A DNA stretch of 64,000 nucleotides from Pseudomonas mucidolens (lineage in GTDB: Bacteria > Pseudomonadota > Gammaproteobacteria > Pseudomonadales > Pseudomonadaceae): NCBI RefSeq assembly GCF_900106045.1, contig NZ_LT629802.1, positions 1-64,000 on the forward strand, in the 5' to 3' direction. This document shows, piece by piece, positions 32,348-43,876 of this stretch (positions are counted from its first letter, which is position 1; the number at the start of each line of letters is the position of its first letter). The notes beneath the pieces are model-generated. The model did not search any database and was not told where the DNA came from. It was given only the letters and a program-made list of their open reading frames with translations. The translations under genes and the position numbers were made by a program.

Positions 32348-32393
32348 CAACGGGGGCGCATTGAATTTTCGCGCGCAAGACACGAGGCACAGT

Positions 32394-33341
32394 ATGCAAA
32401 TCAAACTCGCCAACCCCCGTGGCTTCTGCGCGGGCGTGGACCGGGCGATCGAAATCGTCAACCGTGCCCTGGAAGTCTTCGGACCGCCCATCTATGTGCG
32501 TCATGAAGTGGTCCACAACAAATTCGTGGTCGAAGACCTGCGCGCGCGTGGTGCGATCTTTGTCGAAGAACTGGATCAGGTCCCGGATGACGTGATTGTC
32601 ATCTTCAGTGCCCACGGGGTTTCCCAGGCTGTGCGTACCGAGGCTGCAGGCCGTGGCCTCAAAGTCTTCGACGCCACCTGCCCGCTGGTGACCAAGGTGC
32701 ATATCGAGGTGGCGCGCTACAGTCGCGACGGCCGTGAATGCATCCTGATCGGCCATGCCGGCCATCCGGAAGTCGAAGGCACCATGGGGCAGTACGATGC
32801 CGGCAATGGTGGGGCGATTTATCTGGTGGAGGACGAAAAAGACGTCGCCGCGTTGCAAGTGGAAAACCCTGAAAGGTTGGCGTTTGTGACGCAAACCACG
32901 TTGTCCATGGATGACACCAGCCGCGTCATCGATGCCCTGCGTTCGCGTTTCCCTGCCATTGGCGGGCCGCGCAAGGACGATATTTGCTACGCCACACAAA
33001 ATCGCCAGGATGCCGTCAAACAACTCGCCGATGAGTGCGACGTAGTGCTGGTGGTGGGCAGTCCCAACAGTTCCAACTCCAACCGTCTGCGGGAACTGGC
33101 CGAGCGCATGGGCACCCCGGCGTACTTGATCGATGGCGCCGAAGATTTGCAGCGCAGTTGGTTCGATGGCATCCAGCGTATCGGTATCACCGCCGGGGCC
33201 TCGGCTCCGGAAGTCCTGGTGCGTGGTGTGATCCAGCAATTGCAGGCATGGGGTGCAACGGGCGCCGATGAGCTGGCGGGGCGCGAGGAAAACATCACCT
33301 TTTCCATGCCCAAGGAGCTGCGGGTTCGTTCGCTGCTCTGA
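32394..33341 (+). CDS. ispH: 4-hydroxy-3-methylbut-2-enyl diphosphate reductase
   Basis: 315 residues. Three iron-sulfur cysteines are visible: GFCAG (C12), [11 protein letters not shown] and [11 protein letters not shown]. It is the last step of the MEP pathway and makes IPP and DMAPP. The start [14 protein letters not shown] matches the family; GAGG lies 8 nt upstream, and the in-frame codons further upstream are rejected. The last 47 nt are also the end of the convergent fimT gene. Confidence 0.97.
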   Translation: MQIKLANPRGFCAGVDRAIEIVNRALEVFGPPIYVRHEVVHNKFVVEDLRARGAIFVEELDQVPDDVIVIFSAHGVSQAVRTEAAGRGLKVFDATCPLVTKVHIEVARYSRDGRECILIGHAGHPEVEGTMGQYDAGNGGAIYLVEDEKDVAALQVENPERLAFVTQTTLSMDDTSRVIDALRSRFPAIGGPRKDDICYATQNRQDAVKQLADECDVVLVVGSPNSSNSNRLRELAERMGTPAYLIDGAEDLQRSWFDGIQRIGITAGASAPEVLVRGVIQQLQAWGATGADELAGREENITFSMPKELRVRSLL

Positions 33342-33876
33342 GGTTCAGGCCACCCACATAACCCCGGCATAGTGCCTGCTCGGTCTTGTCACTGCGCAGG
33401 CTGATACGCCCGCTGGGCGCCAGCACCACCTGGTACAGGCTCAACGGCTGCTCGGTTGCACAAATATGCACGGTGCCGGCCCTGAAACCTCCTGTCGATA
33501 ATAGCGGTTCACCCAGGGCACTGAAGCGAATCTGGGTCCGCACCGGGGTATTGCCCACAATCGGTATGCGTCCGCTGTCCTGGCGCTCCAGCAATATCGG
33601 ATTGTCATCGTCCAGGTGGCCGCGTCCGTTCAAGTCCACTATCACTTTCCAGCCCTGGCTCCAGTCATCGTCCAGCGCGTGGATAATCACGCTTCGATTG
33701 CGTGCAATTGCCTCCGTACGCGCGTAGCGCAGGCCGCCAGCCAGTGTTTGCGCGGCGCTTTGCTGTCGTTGTGATTCCAGCAGGTTCTTGAAACCGGGTA
33801 CCACCAACTGAGCCAGGAAACCGCTCAATACCAAAGCGAACAGCAGTTCGATCAAGGTAAAACCTCGTTGCTTCAT
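33295..33876 (-). CDS. fimT: FimT/GspH-type minor pseudopilin
   Basis: 193 residues. It has a type III (prepilin) leader, MKQRG followed by [20 protein letters not shown], with glutamate at +5. The remainder is a GspH/FimT domain ([41 protein letters not shown]). FimT-type pilins are minor parts of type IV pili and bind DNA during uptake in some bacteria. GGAGGGACGACGT precedes the ATG, which decides the start. The C-terminal 15 codons run antisense into ispH. It is divergent from pilVWX. Confidence 0.9.
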   Translation of the reverse strand: MKQRGFTLIELLFALVLSGFLAQLVVPGFKNLLESQRQQSAAQTLAGGLRYARTEAIARNRSVIIHALDDDWSQGWKVIVDLNGRGHLDDDNPILLERQDSGRIPIVGNTPVRTQIRFSALGEPLLSTGGFRAGTVHICATEQPLSLYQVVLAPSGRISLRSDKTEQALCRGYVGGLNLRAANEPAAPWAWKR

Positions 33877-34100
33877 ACGTCGTCCCTCCATGGACGTTCT
33901 GTCACCTGGTGTTGGCCAAACCTGAAAAAGACGGGCGGCCAGATGACAGTCACAGTTATAGCCTCGAAGTCGGCGTGTTGAATGATGGCCTTCCTGGCCA
34001 AAGTATTTCGCGTTATTCCGAGGGGCTGCGCGGCTGGATGAGCAACGCTAGTCTTGGGTGAGCGGAATCACTCCGGCTTATTTGATGACCTTCGACATGG

Positions 34101-34598
34101 ATGGCGATGGTAATGAATGCGTACCCGGTAACCTCTTGCGCTGCATCTGTCGCCCCCGGGCAGGCAGGTATGAGTTTGATTGAAGTGTTGGTTGCGGTAG
34201 TGCTCCTCGGCGTCGGTCTGCTGGGAGCGGCCGCGGTCCAGCTGAATGCGCTCAAGTACACCGACAGTTCCCGGATGATCAGTCAGGCGAGCTTTATCGC
34301 CTATGACATGCTCGACCGGATTCGCGCCAACGCAGGCGCGGACTACGCGTGGGAGAATCACGGCGTTGCTCCCGCCCATGCGTCGACGGCGAGTGTGCGG
34401 GATGTGGATTTGCGCGACTTTGAAGCGAATGTCAGCGGTTTTGCGGGAAAAACCGCCAAAGGCTCGATCGCCGTCAATCAGCGAGAGGTCAGCATCCGCA
34501 TCAGTTGGGATGACGCCCGGGGGACCAGCGTCGGTGAAGCCCGAGAAACCTTCGTGCTCGCCAGTCGTATTGCCGTCGACCCGAGGCCGGCGCAATGA
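34101..34598 (+). CDS. pilV: Type IV pilus minor pilin PilV
   Basis: 165 residues. The leader ends in GQAG, then MSLIEVLVAVVLLGVGLLGA with glutamate at +5; the body LNALKYTDSSRMISQASFIAYDMLDRIRAN is typical of PilV. The long leader (24 residues) depends on which ATG is used: 34101, 34107 and 34113 are all in frame and none has a clear ribosome binding site. It overlaps pilW by the ATGA tetranucleotide. Confidence 0.9.
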   Translation: MAMVMNAYPVTSCAASVAPGQAGMSLIEVLVAVVLLGVGLLGAAAVQLNALKYTDSSRMISQASFIAYDMLDRIRANAGADYAWENHGVAPAHASTASVRDVDLRDFEANVSGFAGKTAKGSIAVNQREVSIRISWDDARGTSVGEARETFVLASRIAVDPRPAQ

Positions 34599-35299
34599 AC
34601 CGTGCGAATGCGGGTTTTGGACTGGTTGAGTTGCTATTGGCGCTGGCCTTGGGGCTGCTCGTGATATTGGCGGCTATCCAGGTGTCACTTGCAGCCCGCA
34701 GTATTTATGCCAGCCAGCATGCATCGGCGGTCCTGCAGGATGATGCGCGATTTGTCCTGAGCAAGATGATCCGGGAAATTCGCCTGGCAGGCATGTTCGG
34801 TTGCATGGCGCTCCCATCCATCAGCGATGCGCCGATGGAATTCTCCCGGCCCGTCGGCTGGTTCGCTGAGGGCGACTCAACCAGCCTGACGCTGGTCACC
34901 GCTGATGTTAGCGTCCAGGGCAGTAAGCCTGACTGGACGGTGCTGTCCAATTGCGTCGAAAGTGCCCGCGCTTATGCAGGATCGCTCAAGCCGGAAGCAG
35001 GGCAGATCAGTTTTCCCATTCGTAAGCTGACCTACACCTTTGAGTCGGGTCAATTAAAGCTCAGTACTCCCGCGTCTCCAGCCAAAGTTGTTCTGGTGGA
35101 TAACGTGCGCGCATTTGAACTCAGTTTCGGGGTCGCAGCCGCGCCGGAGTCCGGTGTCGTGGCTCGATACGATAGCCAGCCCGATGACCCGTCTCTGATC
35201 CGTAGCGTTCGAGTGGTGCTGACCCTCGAGGACCCAGGCGGCCATGTCCGGGACCAGACATATGGCGTGGTAGCCGCCCTGCGTAACCGCCTTGAGTAG
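34595..35299 (+). CDS. pilW: Type IV pilus minor pilin PilW
   Basis: 234 residues. The leader MNRANAG is followed by FGLVELLLALALGLLVILAA (glutamate at +5). DDARFVLSKMIREIRLAGMFGC is the usual PilW text after the N-terminal helix. PilW, PilV and PilX form the pilus tip initiation complex with PilY1 in P. aeruginosa. It overlaps pilV by 4 nt and pilX by 8 nt. Confidence 0.92.
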   Translation: MNRANAGFGLVELLLALALGLLVILAAIQVSLAARSIYASQHASAVLQDDARFVLSKMIREIRLAGMFGCMALPSISDAPMEFSRPVGWFAEGDSTSLTLVTADVSVQGSKPDWTVLSNCVESARAYAGSLKPEAGQISFPIRKLTYTFESGQLKLSTPASPAKVVLVDNVRAFELSFGVAAAPESGVVARYDSQPDDPSLIRSVRVVLTLEDPGGHVRDQTYGVVAALRNRLE

Positions 35300-35825
35300 C
35301 TGGCGCACGACAGATGGGCAGACAGGCATGGTCTTGCTGATCAGCCTGGTGCTTTTGCTGCTGTTGACGCTGATTGGCATGTCTTCGATGCAAGGCGCCA
35401 CTGTGCAGGAAAAACTCGCAGGCAGTCTCAGGCACCGCAACCTGTCCTTTCAGGCCGCGGAAAGCGGACTCCGATTTGGCGAATCCGCCATACAGGTGCC
35501 AGGGTTTGAGCTGCCTCCCTGTCTGACAGAGGTCAGCTGTGCGCCGCCTCGCGAATCGATTTCGGTCGGTGTTCCGGGTGTCGATCCGGTCTCGGCGGTC
35601 AGTTGGGTCGGTATGAAGCAAGGGGTCTACGGCATTCAGAACCTGGGACGCGGAATGGGGCAGGCGCATTTGCCGCCAGAAACCCCGGCGACCCTGTATC
35701 GGGTCACCGCCGTAGGGATCAGCGGCCACTCGCGCACGGTGCTGGAAACGGTTTATGCCCGGGTACTACCCGGGGATGCGAGGGGGGAACGCTTTCGACG
35801 AATCTTGTGGCGACAACTTCACTAG
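35292..35825 (+). CDS. pilX: Type IV pilus minor pilin PilX
   Basis: 177 residues starting with TTG; an in-frame stop at 35271 and no other start codon before the leader make this the only possibility. Leader SSWRTTDGQTG, then MVLLISLVLLLLLTLIGMSS. The +5 residue is isoleucine, not glutamate, which is usual for PilX. QEKLAGSLRHRNLSFQAAESGLR is the family's N-terminal helix end. The frame overlaps pilW by 8 nt; ribosomes probably reinitiate, as no Shine-Dalgarno is seen. Confidence 0.88.
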   Translation: MSSWRTTDGQTGMVLLISLVLLLLLTLIGMSSMQGATVQEKLAGSLRHRNLSFQAAESGLRFGESAIQVPGFELPPCLTEVSCAPPRESISVGVPGVDPVSAVSWVGMKQGVYGIQNLGRGMGQAHLPPETPATLYRVTAVGISGHSRTVLETVYARVLPGDARGERFRRILWRQLH

Positions 35826-35837
35826 GTGGGCTGCGCA

Positions 35838-36236
35838 ATGAACAGTATCCGCAACGGATTTAGCCTGATCGAGTTATTGATTGCACTGGCGATCATCACC
35901 ATCTTGTCTGGAGTGGCCTATCCCGGCTACATCGCCCATATGAAAAAGGTGTATCGCACGGAAATCGTCGGGTTACTCACCGAACAAGCACAGCGCCTGG
36001 AGCGGCACTATCTGAGAAATGGCTCTTTTATTGATGCAACGGGCGTCAGCGCTGGTAACGATCGCTATAGAATCACGGTGATGTTGAATGCGCAGGACTT
36101 CAGCTTGATCGCTACGCCGCTCAGCAGCGCAATGGCGGGTGACCGATGTGGTGATTTCAGCTTGAGCAGTAGCGGAGCGCGAACCAATCCGGGTGCGGAG
36201 CCTGGCGTAACCCGTCAAGAATGTTGGGGGCGATGA
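35838..36236 (+). CDS. pilE: Type IV pilin-like protein PilE
   Basis: 132 residues. Leader MNSIRNG, then FSLIELLIALAIITILSGVA with glutamate at +5. Two cysteines near the C-terminus (GDRCGDF ... RQECWGR) form the likely D-loop. It is the last gene of the minor pilin cluster, 12 nt after pilX. pilY1, which separates pilX from pilE in P. aeruginosa, is missing. AGGTGGG at the end of pilX serves as ribosome binding site. Confidence 0.92.
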   Translation: MNSIRNGFSLIELLIALAIITILSGVAYPGYIAHMKKVYRTEIVGLLTEQAQRLERHYLRNGSFIDATGVSAGNDRYRITVMLNAQDFSLIATPLSSAMAGDRCGDFSLSSSGARTNPGAEPGVTRQECWGR

Positions 36237-36296
36237 AGGCATTGGGGCTACGAAGGGGGCGGCAACGCACTTTCTTTTTATTGGCTGGATCAAATA

Positions 36297-37394
36297 ATGA
36301 CTAAGCAGCAAACAGTGATTGTCGGTGGCGGTGTGATCGGGTTGTTGACGGCATTCAATCTGGCGACCCAAGGGCAGGCGGTGGCTTTGCTCGACCGTTC
36401 GGCGCTGGGGCAAGAGTCGTCCTGGGCGGGCGGCGGGATTGTTTCGCCGTTATACCCGTGGCGCTACAGTCCCGCAGTCACTGCGCTGGCGCATTGGTCG
36501 CAGGATTTTTATCCACAGTTGGCCGAGCGTCTCTTCGCGGCCACGGGCGTCGATCCCGAGGTACATACCACGGGGTTGTACTGGCTGGACCTGGAGGATG
36601 AGGCCGAGGCGCTCGCCTGGGCTGTTCGCGAAGGCCGACCGTTGAGTCCGGTGGATGTTTCAGCTGCCCGTGATGCCGTGCCGGTACTGGGCCCTGGATT
36701 TTCCCGGGCCATTTACATGGCAGATGTGGCTAACGTACGAAACCCACGGTTGGTCAAATCCCTCAAGGCTGCGTTGCTGGCCTTGCCCGGTGTGACGATT
36801 CATGAGCATTGCGCGGTAGAAGGGTTCATTCGCGAGGGGGACAGGATTGTCGGGGTCAATACCGCCTCTGGCGAGATACGCGGCGAGCATGTGGTCCTCG
36901 CGGCTGGCGCCTGGAGTGGGGAACTGCTGCACAGCCTTGGCCTTGTGTTGCCGGTGGAGCCGGTCAAGGGGCAGATGATCTTGTACAAGTGCGCGCCGGA
37001 TTTTCTTTCGAGCATGGTTCTGGCAAAGGGGCGTTATGCCATTGCGCGCCGGGATGGGCATATTCTGATTGGCAGCACGCTGGAGCATGCGGGCTTCGAC
37101 AAGGTGCCGACCGAAAATGCCCTGGAAAGCCTGAAGGTGTCGGCTGTGGAGTTGATTCCTGCCCTGGCTGATGCCGAGGTCGTGGGGCATTGGGCGGGAT
37201 TACGGCCTGGATCGCCGCAAGGTATTCCTTACATCGGCGAGGTGCCTGGATTTGAAGGGTTATGGCTCAACTGCGGGCATTACCGCAATGGATTGGTGCT
37301 GGCGCCGGCGTCCTGCCAGTTGTTTGCTGATCTGCTGCTCGGGCGCCAGCCAATCATTGATCCAGCACCTTATGCGCCGGCGGGCCGGATTTAA
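36297..37394 (+). CDS. thiO: Glycine oxidase ThiO (FAD-dependent)
   Basis: 365 residues. N-terminal FAD dinucleotide-binding motif TVIVGGGVIGLLTAFNLATQG and C-terminal GLRPGSPQGIPYIGEVPGFEGL typical of DAO-family glycine oxidases. ThiO oxidises glycine to dehydroglycine for the thiazole part of thiamine. It is located beside pilE as in other pseudomonads. The pilSR two-component genes that follow in P. aeruginosa are not present here. Confidence 0.93.
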   Translation: MTKQQTVIVGGGVIGLLTAFNLATQGQAVALLDRSALGQESSWAGGGIVSPLYPWRYSPAVTALAHWSQDFYPQLAERLFAATGVDPEVHTTGLYWLDLEDEAEALAWAVREGRPLSPVDVSAARDAVPVLGPGFSRAIYMADVANVRNPRLVKSLKAALLALPGVTIHEHCAVEGFIREGDRIVGVNTASGEIRGEHVVLAAGAWSGELLHSLGLVLPVEPVKGQMILYKCAPDFLSSMVLAKGRYAIARRDGHILIGSTLEHAGFDKVPTENALESLKVSAVELIPALADAEVVGHWAGLRPGSPQGIPYIGEVPGFEGLWLNCGHYRNGLVLAPASCQLFADLLLGRQPIIDPAPYAPAGRI

Positions 37395-37446
37395 TCGGCG
37401 GCATCCATCAGGCCCGGAGCTGCTGTACTCGCTCCGGCAGTTGATT

Positions 37447-37680
37447 TCAACGCTCGATGGATTTGGGGCCTTGTTCCAGATGCGCTTGAGTGCAATACCA
37501 CTCCTGACGCTGGCTCAGCGCCCGGTCCTGGGGCAGGTGCACGCCGCAGTGCGAGCAGCGTACCATCGGCGCCGCGCTTTGCTCGTTGGGCCGTTGTTGC
37601 GTTGAGGCAGGACGCTTGAGCCGGCGCCACAGCCATATCGCGGCGGCAATCAGGGCAATCCAGAACAGTAGACGAACCAT
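37447..37680 (-). CDS. PP0621 family small membrane-anchored zinc-ribbon protein
   Basis: 77 residues: one N-terminal membrane helix (VRLLFWIALIAAAIWLW), a short linker, then CSHCGVHLPQDRALSQRQEWYC with a CxxC-x17-C-x3-H arrangement that could bind zinc. This matches a small family conserved in Pseudomonas with no known function. The ATG has a poor ribosome binding site. It converges on thiO, leaving 52 nt between stops, and is followed upstream by the bamD terminator. Confidence 0.85.
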   Translation of the reverse strand: MVRLLFWIALIAAAIWLWRRLKRPASTQQRPNEQSAAPMVRCSHCGVHLPQDRALSQRQEWYCTQAHLEQGPKSIER

Positions 37681-37760
37681 GGGAAGTAGCTTCTCGACAG
37701 GGAATGCGCCAGTTTAGCCAAGGACGCGGTCGACGCACAGAGCAATAAAGTCGCGCCATG

Positions 37761-37788
37761 AAAAAGGAGCCTCGCGGGCTCCTTTTTT
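37761..37788. terminator. Bidirectional terminator by bamD
   Basis: AAAAAGGAGCC-TCGC-GGGCTCCTTTTTT; strong stem with A and T tracts, 18 nt beyond the bamD stop. Confidence 0.9.
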
Positions 37789-37805
37789 GATGTTGCCGAC
37801 CTGTC

Positions 37806-38831
37806 TCAGTCAAAGACGCCAAACGTCATGTAGCTGAACCACGAGCGGTCTTCATTGTTGCCGAGCGCTTCGGGTTCCTGCTCTTCAATCACGTCGCCGT
37901 TTTCATCCTGAGGTTTCAATTCCGCAGGAATGGCGTCCTTGGCATCCTGGTACTGCTTGATCACGTCCTGGTTGGCGCGGGTTTCGCCCGGCGGCAGCGG
38001 AGGACGGGATTCGATCAGGCCCAGGGTGTATTTGCTCAGCCACGAGCGGTTGTCCGCTTCGGCAACCTGTGGGACGAACTGGCCGTCCTGCAGGCTCGGA
38101 TGATCCGGGTAGTTGAGCTTCAAGGTTTCCAGGCTGGTGGCCTCCAGCTGGTCCAGATGCAGGCGTTGATAAGCCTCGGTCATCACTGCCAGGCCGTCAC
38201 CCACCGAAGGGGTTTCCTGGAAGTTTTCCACCACGTAGCGACCACGGTTGGCGGCTGCTACATACGCCTGACGGCTTAGGTAGTAATGTGCCACATGGAT
38301 TTCGTAGGACGCCAGCAAGTTGCGCAGGTAGATCATGCGCTGCTTGGCGTCGGGAGCGTAGCGGCTGTTGGGGAAGCGGCTGGTCAGCTGGGCGAACTCG
38401 TTATAGGAGTCGCGAGCGGCACCGGGGTCACGCTTGGTCATGTCCAGCGGCAGGAAGCGCGCCAGCAGGCCGACGTCCTGGTCAAACGAGGTCAGGCCCT
38501 TGAGGTAGTAGGCGTAGTCCACGTTCGGGTGCTGAGGGTGCAGACGGATAAAACGCTCGGCGGCGGACTTGGCAGCTTCCGGCTCGGCATTCTTGTAGTT
38601 GGCGTAGATCAGCTCAAGCTGGGCCTGGTCGGCATAGCGACCAAACGGGTAACGCGACTCCAGCGCCTTGAGCTTGGTGGTAGCGCTGGTGTAGCTATTA
38701 TTGTCCAGATCGGTCTGAGCTTGCTGGTACAGCTCGACTTCGCTGAGGTTTTCGTCAACGACGTCCTTGGTTGACGAGCAAGCAGCAGTCATGGCGAGGA
38801 TGGCGATCAGCAGCAGGTGTTTCACTTGCAT
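37806..38831 (-). CDS. bamD: Outer membrane assembly lipoprotein BamD (ComL)
   Basis: 341 residues. Lipoprotein signal peptide [18 protein letters not shown] with the lipobox cysteine at residue 18. Five TPR repeats follow (about 30-240), e.g. [20 protein letters not shown] and [20 protein letters not shown]. It is a part of the BAM complex that inserts beta-barrel proteins. The C-terminus is longer than the 245-residue E. coli protein and ends with an acidic, proline-rich tail, as in other pseudomonads. The start is the ATG giving a correct lipoprotein leader; codons upstream of it are rejected. It is divergent from rluD. Confidence 0.96.
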   Translation of the reverse strand: MQVKHLLLIAILAMTAACSSTKDVVDENLSEVELYQQAQTDLDNNSYTSATTKLKALESRYPFGRYADQAQLELIYANYKNAEPEAAKSAAERFIRLHPQHPNVDYAYYLKGLTSFDQDVGLLARFLPLDMTKRDPGAARDSYNEFAQLTSRFPNSRYAPDAKQRMIYLRNLLASYEIHVAHYYLSRQAYVAAANRGRYVVENFQETPSVGDGLAVMTEAYQRLHLDQLEATSLETLKLNYPDHPSLQDGQFVPQVAEADNRSWLSKYTLGLIESRPPLPPGETRANQDVIKQYQDAKDAIPAELKPQDENGDVIEEQEPEALGNNEDRSWFSYMTFGVFD

Positions 38832-38980
38832 GGCGGCTTGCGTCCCTATGACGGCCGCTGTCTTGGGCGGGGCCGTCCTGTTATGATGAGTGCCCCGTTG
38901 AAAGCCTCGGGGCAAAAGACGCCGTATTTAACCACAAGCGCGCAGCCGAAACCAAAGGCTGTGCCACGCCTAGTCTGAGC

Positions 38981-39943
38981 ATGTCCGATAAAATTGAACT
39001 TCGCGCAGAGGTGCCGTCCGAATTGGGCGGCCAACGCCTCGATCAAGTCGCCGCACAATTATTCGCTGAGCACTCGCGCTCGCGCCTTTCCGCCTGGATC
39101 AAAGACGGCCGCCTGACTGTGGATGGAGCGGTTATCCGCCCGCGAGACATAGTCCATGGCGGTGCGATCCTTGAGCTGACTGCCGAGCAGGAAGCCCAGG
39201 GAGAATGGATTGCCCAGGACATCGAGCTGGATATCGTCTATGAAGACGACGATATCCTGGTCATCAACAAACCCGCAGGCCTGGTGGTTCACCCGGCGGC
39301 CGGGCACGCTGATGGCACTTTGCTCAATGCCCTGTTGCACCATGTGCCGGACATCATCAATGTCCCGCGCTGCGGCATTGTCCACCGTCTGGACAAGGAC
39401 ACCACCGGTCTGATGGTGGTGGCCAAGACCATTCAGGCGCAGACGCAGTTGGTAACACAACTGCAAAGCCGCAGCGTCAGCCGGATCTACGAATGCATCG
39501 TGATCGGGGTGGTCGTGGCCGGTGGCAAGATCAATGCGCCCATTGGTCGCCACGGCCAGCAGCGCCAGCGCATGGCGGTGATGGAGGGCGGCAAACAAGC
39601 TGTCAGCCATTACCGCGTGCTGGAGCGTTTCCGCTCCCACACCCATGTGCGGGTCAAGCTGGAAACCGGCCGGACCCACCAGATTCGGGTACATATGGCG
39701 CACATCAACTTTCCGTTGGTCGGCGACCCGGCCTACGGCGGTCGCTTCCGCATTCCGCCAGCGGCCAGTCAGACCATGGTTGAATCGCTGAAGACATTCC
39801 CGCGCCAGGCCTTGCATGCACGCTTCCTGGAACTGGATCATCCGACGAGCGGCAAGCGAATGAGCTGGGAATCGCCACTGCCGGACGATTTTGTCTGGTT
39901 GTTGTCGCTGCTCAAGCAGGATCGCGAGGCGTTTGTCGGGTGA
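38981..39943 (+). CDS. rluD: 23S rRNA pseudouridine(1911/1915/1917) synthase RluD
   Basis: 320 residues. N-terminal S4 RNA-binding domain (GGQRLDQVAAQLFAEHSRSRLSAW is spread over 17-40), then the RluA catalytic domain with HRLDKDTTGLMVVAK holding the catalytic aspartate. It modifies helix 69 of 23S rRNA. It overlaps pgeF by 4 nt (GTGA). The bamD | rluD-pgeF-clpB order is common in gammaproteobacteria. Confidence 0.96.
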   Translation: MSDKIELRAEVPSELGGQRLDQVAAQLFAEHSRSRLSAWIKDGRLTVDGAVIRPRDIVHGGAILELTAEQEAQGEWIAQDIELDIVYEDDDILVINKPAGLVVHPAAGHADGTLLNALLHHVPDIINVPRCGIVHRLDKDTTGLMVVAKTIQAQTQLVTQLQSRSVSRIYECIVIGVVVAGGKINAPIGRHGQQRQRMAVMEGGKQAVSHYRVLERFRSHTHVRVKLETGRTHQIRVHMAHINFPLVGDPAYGGRFRIPPAASQTMVESLKTFPRQALHARFLELDHPTSGKRMSWESPLPDDFVWLLSLLKQDREAFVG

Positions 39944-40665
39944 GTAACTGGCTGATTCCTGACTGGCCTGCGCCTATCGGGGTGAAAGCCTGTGTCACCA
40001 CGCGTGCGGGCGGCGTCAGTCTGGCGCCGTTCGACAGCCTCAATCTTGGCGACCATGTCGAGGACAGCCTTGAGGCCGTCCTTGAGAATCGCCGCCGTCT
40101 TACCGACGCGTTCAATATCCAGCCGGCCTGGCTGCGCCAGGTTCATGGGGTCAGCGTGGTCGAAGCCGATCCTGGCCGGATTGCCGAAGCCGACGGCAGT
40201 TGGACCAGCGCCCCGGGCATCGCGTGCACGGCGATGACCGCGGACTGCTTGCCGGCCTTGTTTTGCACGCGAGACGGCAGCCGCGTTGCCGCCGCTCATG
40301 CCGGTTGGCGAGGGTTGGCGGCAGGTGTGTTGGAGGCGACGGTCGACTGTCTGCAGGTCGAGCCTGACCAAGTGCTGGTCTGGCTGGGCCCATCCATCGG
40401 TCCGCAGGCCTTCGAAGTTGGCCCGGAAGTGCGTGAAGCCTTTATGCGGCGGCATCCGCAAACGTCGCAAGCCTTCGCTCCCAGCCAATCCCCGGGCAAG
40501 TTCATGGCCGACATCTATCAGTTGGCTCGCCTGCGCCTGGCTGCTCGTGGAATAACGGCGGTCTACGGTGGTGGTTTTTGTACCGTGAACGATCCGCGCT
40601 TCTTTTCTTACCGTCGCAGTCCTCGCACCGGTCGATTTGCCTCCCTTATCTGGCTCGAACGCTAG
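39940..40665 (+). CDS. pgeF: Peptidoglycan editing factor PgeF (YfiH, laccase-domain protein)
   Basis: 241 residues with GTG start overlapping the rluD stop. DUF152/YfiH family motifs: CVTTRAGGVS at the N-terminus, QVHGVSVV, TADCLPALF and AAHAGWRGLAAGVLEATV, whose His and Cys bind zinc. The family is reported both as a peptidoglycan editing enzyme (removing L-Ser-containing errors) and as a purine nucleoside phosphorylase-like enzyme; sequence alone does not decide. Probably translated with rluD. Confidence 0.93.
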   Translation: MSNWLIPDWPAPIGVKACVTTRAGGVSLAPFDSLNLGDHVEDSLEAVLENRRRLTDAFNIQPAWLRQVHGVSVVEADPGRIAEADGSWTSAPGIACTAMTADCLPALFCTRDGSRVAAAHAGWRGLAAGVLEATVDCLQVEPDQVLVWLGPSIGPQAFEVGPEVREAFMRRHPQTSQAFAPSQSPGKFMADIYQLARLRLAARGITAVYGGGFCTVNDPRFFSYRRSPRTGRFASLIWLER

Positions 40666-40695
40666 ACTCTGCTGATCCATATCAAGCAGCGCCCG

Positions 40696-40723
40696 CTTGA
40701 TTCTTCCAGAATCCACCCCATCT
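40696..40723 (+). promoter_or_regulatory. Heat-shock (RpoH, sigma-32) type promoter of clpB
   Basis: CTTGATT, 13-nt spacer, CCCCATCT; consensus is CTTGAAA-N11-16-CCCCATnT. It lies 97 nt before the clpB ATG, giving a leader of about 85-90 nt. Confidence 0.8.
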
Positions 40724-40763
40724 ATAAGGGCATCTGGCAGGTTTCTTCATTCAGGATGTGTTT

Positions 40764-40787
40764 CTCGCGAGCAAACTCGCTCCTACA
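40764..40787. repeat. Single REP arm in the clpB leader
   Basis: TCTCGCGAGCAAACTCGCTC then CTACA, a lone right-type arm, 32 nt before the clpB start and inside its predicted 5' leader. Confidence 0.85.
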
Positions 40788-40819
40788 TAGCTCCGGCCTG
40801 CTCAAAAGGAAGGTGACTA

Positions 40820-43384
<2,565 letters not shown>

Positions 43385-43399
43385 AACTGCCGGGGTTAT

Positions 43400-43512
43400 T
43401 GTAGGAGCGAGCTGGCTCGCGAAGAACCTGAGAGCGCCTCGTTACTCAAGCATTGCTGCGTTATCGTTTAGGTTTTTCGCGAGCAAGGGCTAAGCGCCCC
43501 CTCGCTCCTACA
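43400..43512. repeat. REPIN copy 7 with variant right arm
   Basis: Left arm TGTAGGAGCGAGCTGGCTCG, right arm carrying the same inserted segment as copy 2 (GCAAGGGCTAAGCGCCCCCT). It follows clpB. The rest of the gap to the tRNA promoter (43513-43676) has an AGGGC-T9 run at about 43531 that may end clpB transcription; no gene is seen. Confidence 0.9.
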
Positions 43513-43676
43513 ACCGCATTGCCGTGTAGCAGGGCTTTTTTTTTCGATAGGGCGTTGAACTGTAAGACAAAGGCTTGTAAAGTGCGCCCCGCAGCAACGT
43601 CAGCCCACGGGTTTCTTCTCCCCAAGAAGAAATCAGAAACAAGCGCAAATCATTGTCTTAAAAGCAATTTAAAGGG

Positions 43677-43704
43677 TTGACAGGGGTTTTTAAGATTGTA
43701 GAAT
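43677..43704 (+). promoter_or_regulatory. Stable-RNA promoter of the tRNA cluster
   Basis: TTGACA, 16-nt spacer, TAGAAT, then the GC-rich discriminator AGCGCGCC, as expected for growth-rate and ppGpp control. It lies 87 nt before the tRNA-Asn gene. Confidence 0.85.
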
Positions 43705-43791
43705 AGCGCGCCTCAGAGACATGAACGTAGCAATACGGGCAAGTCGAAGAGAAGGCAGTAAGCCGTAAAGTAGTACCTTGAAATATGTAGT

Positions 43792-43867
43792 TCCGTGATA
43801 GCTCAGTCGGTAGAGCAAATGACTGTTAATCATTGGGTCCCAGGTTCGAGTCCTGGTCACGGAGCCA
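43792..43867 (+). tRNA. tRNA-Asn (GTT)
   Basis: 76 nt with full cloverleaf: acceptor TCCGTGA/TCACGGA, anticodon loop CTGTTAA, T-loop GTTCGAGTC, and encoded CCA. First gene of a four-tRNA operon. Confidence 0.98.
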
Positions 43868-43876
43868 ATTTCAAAC

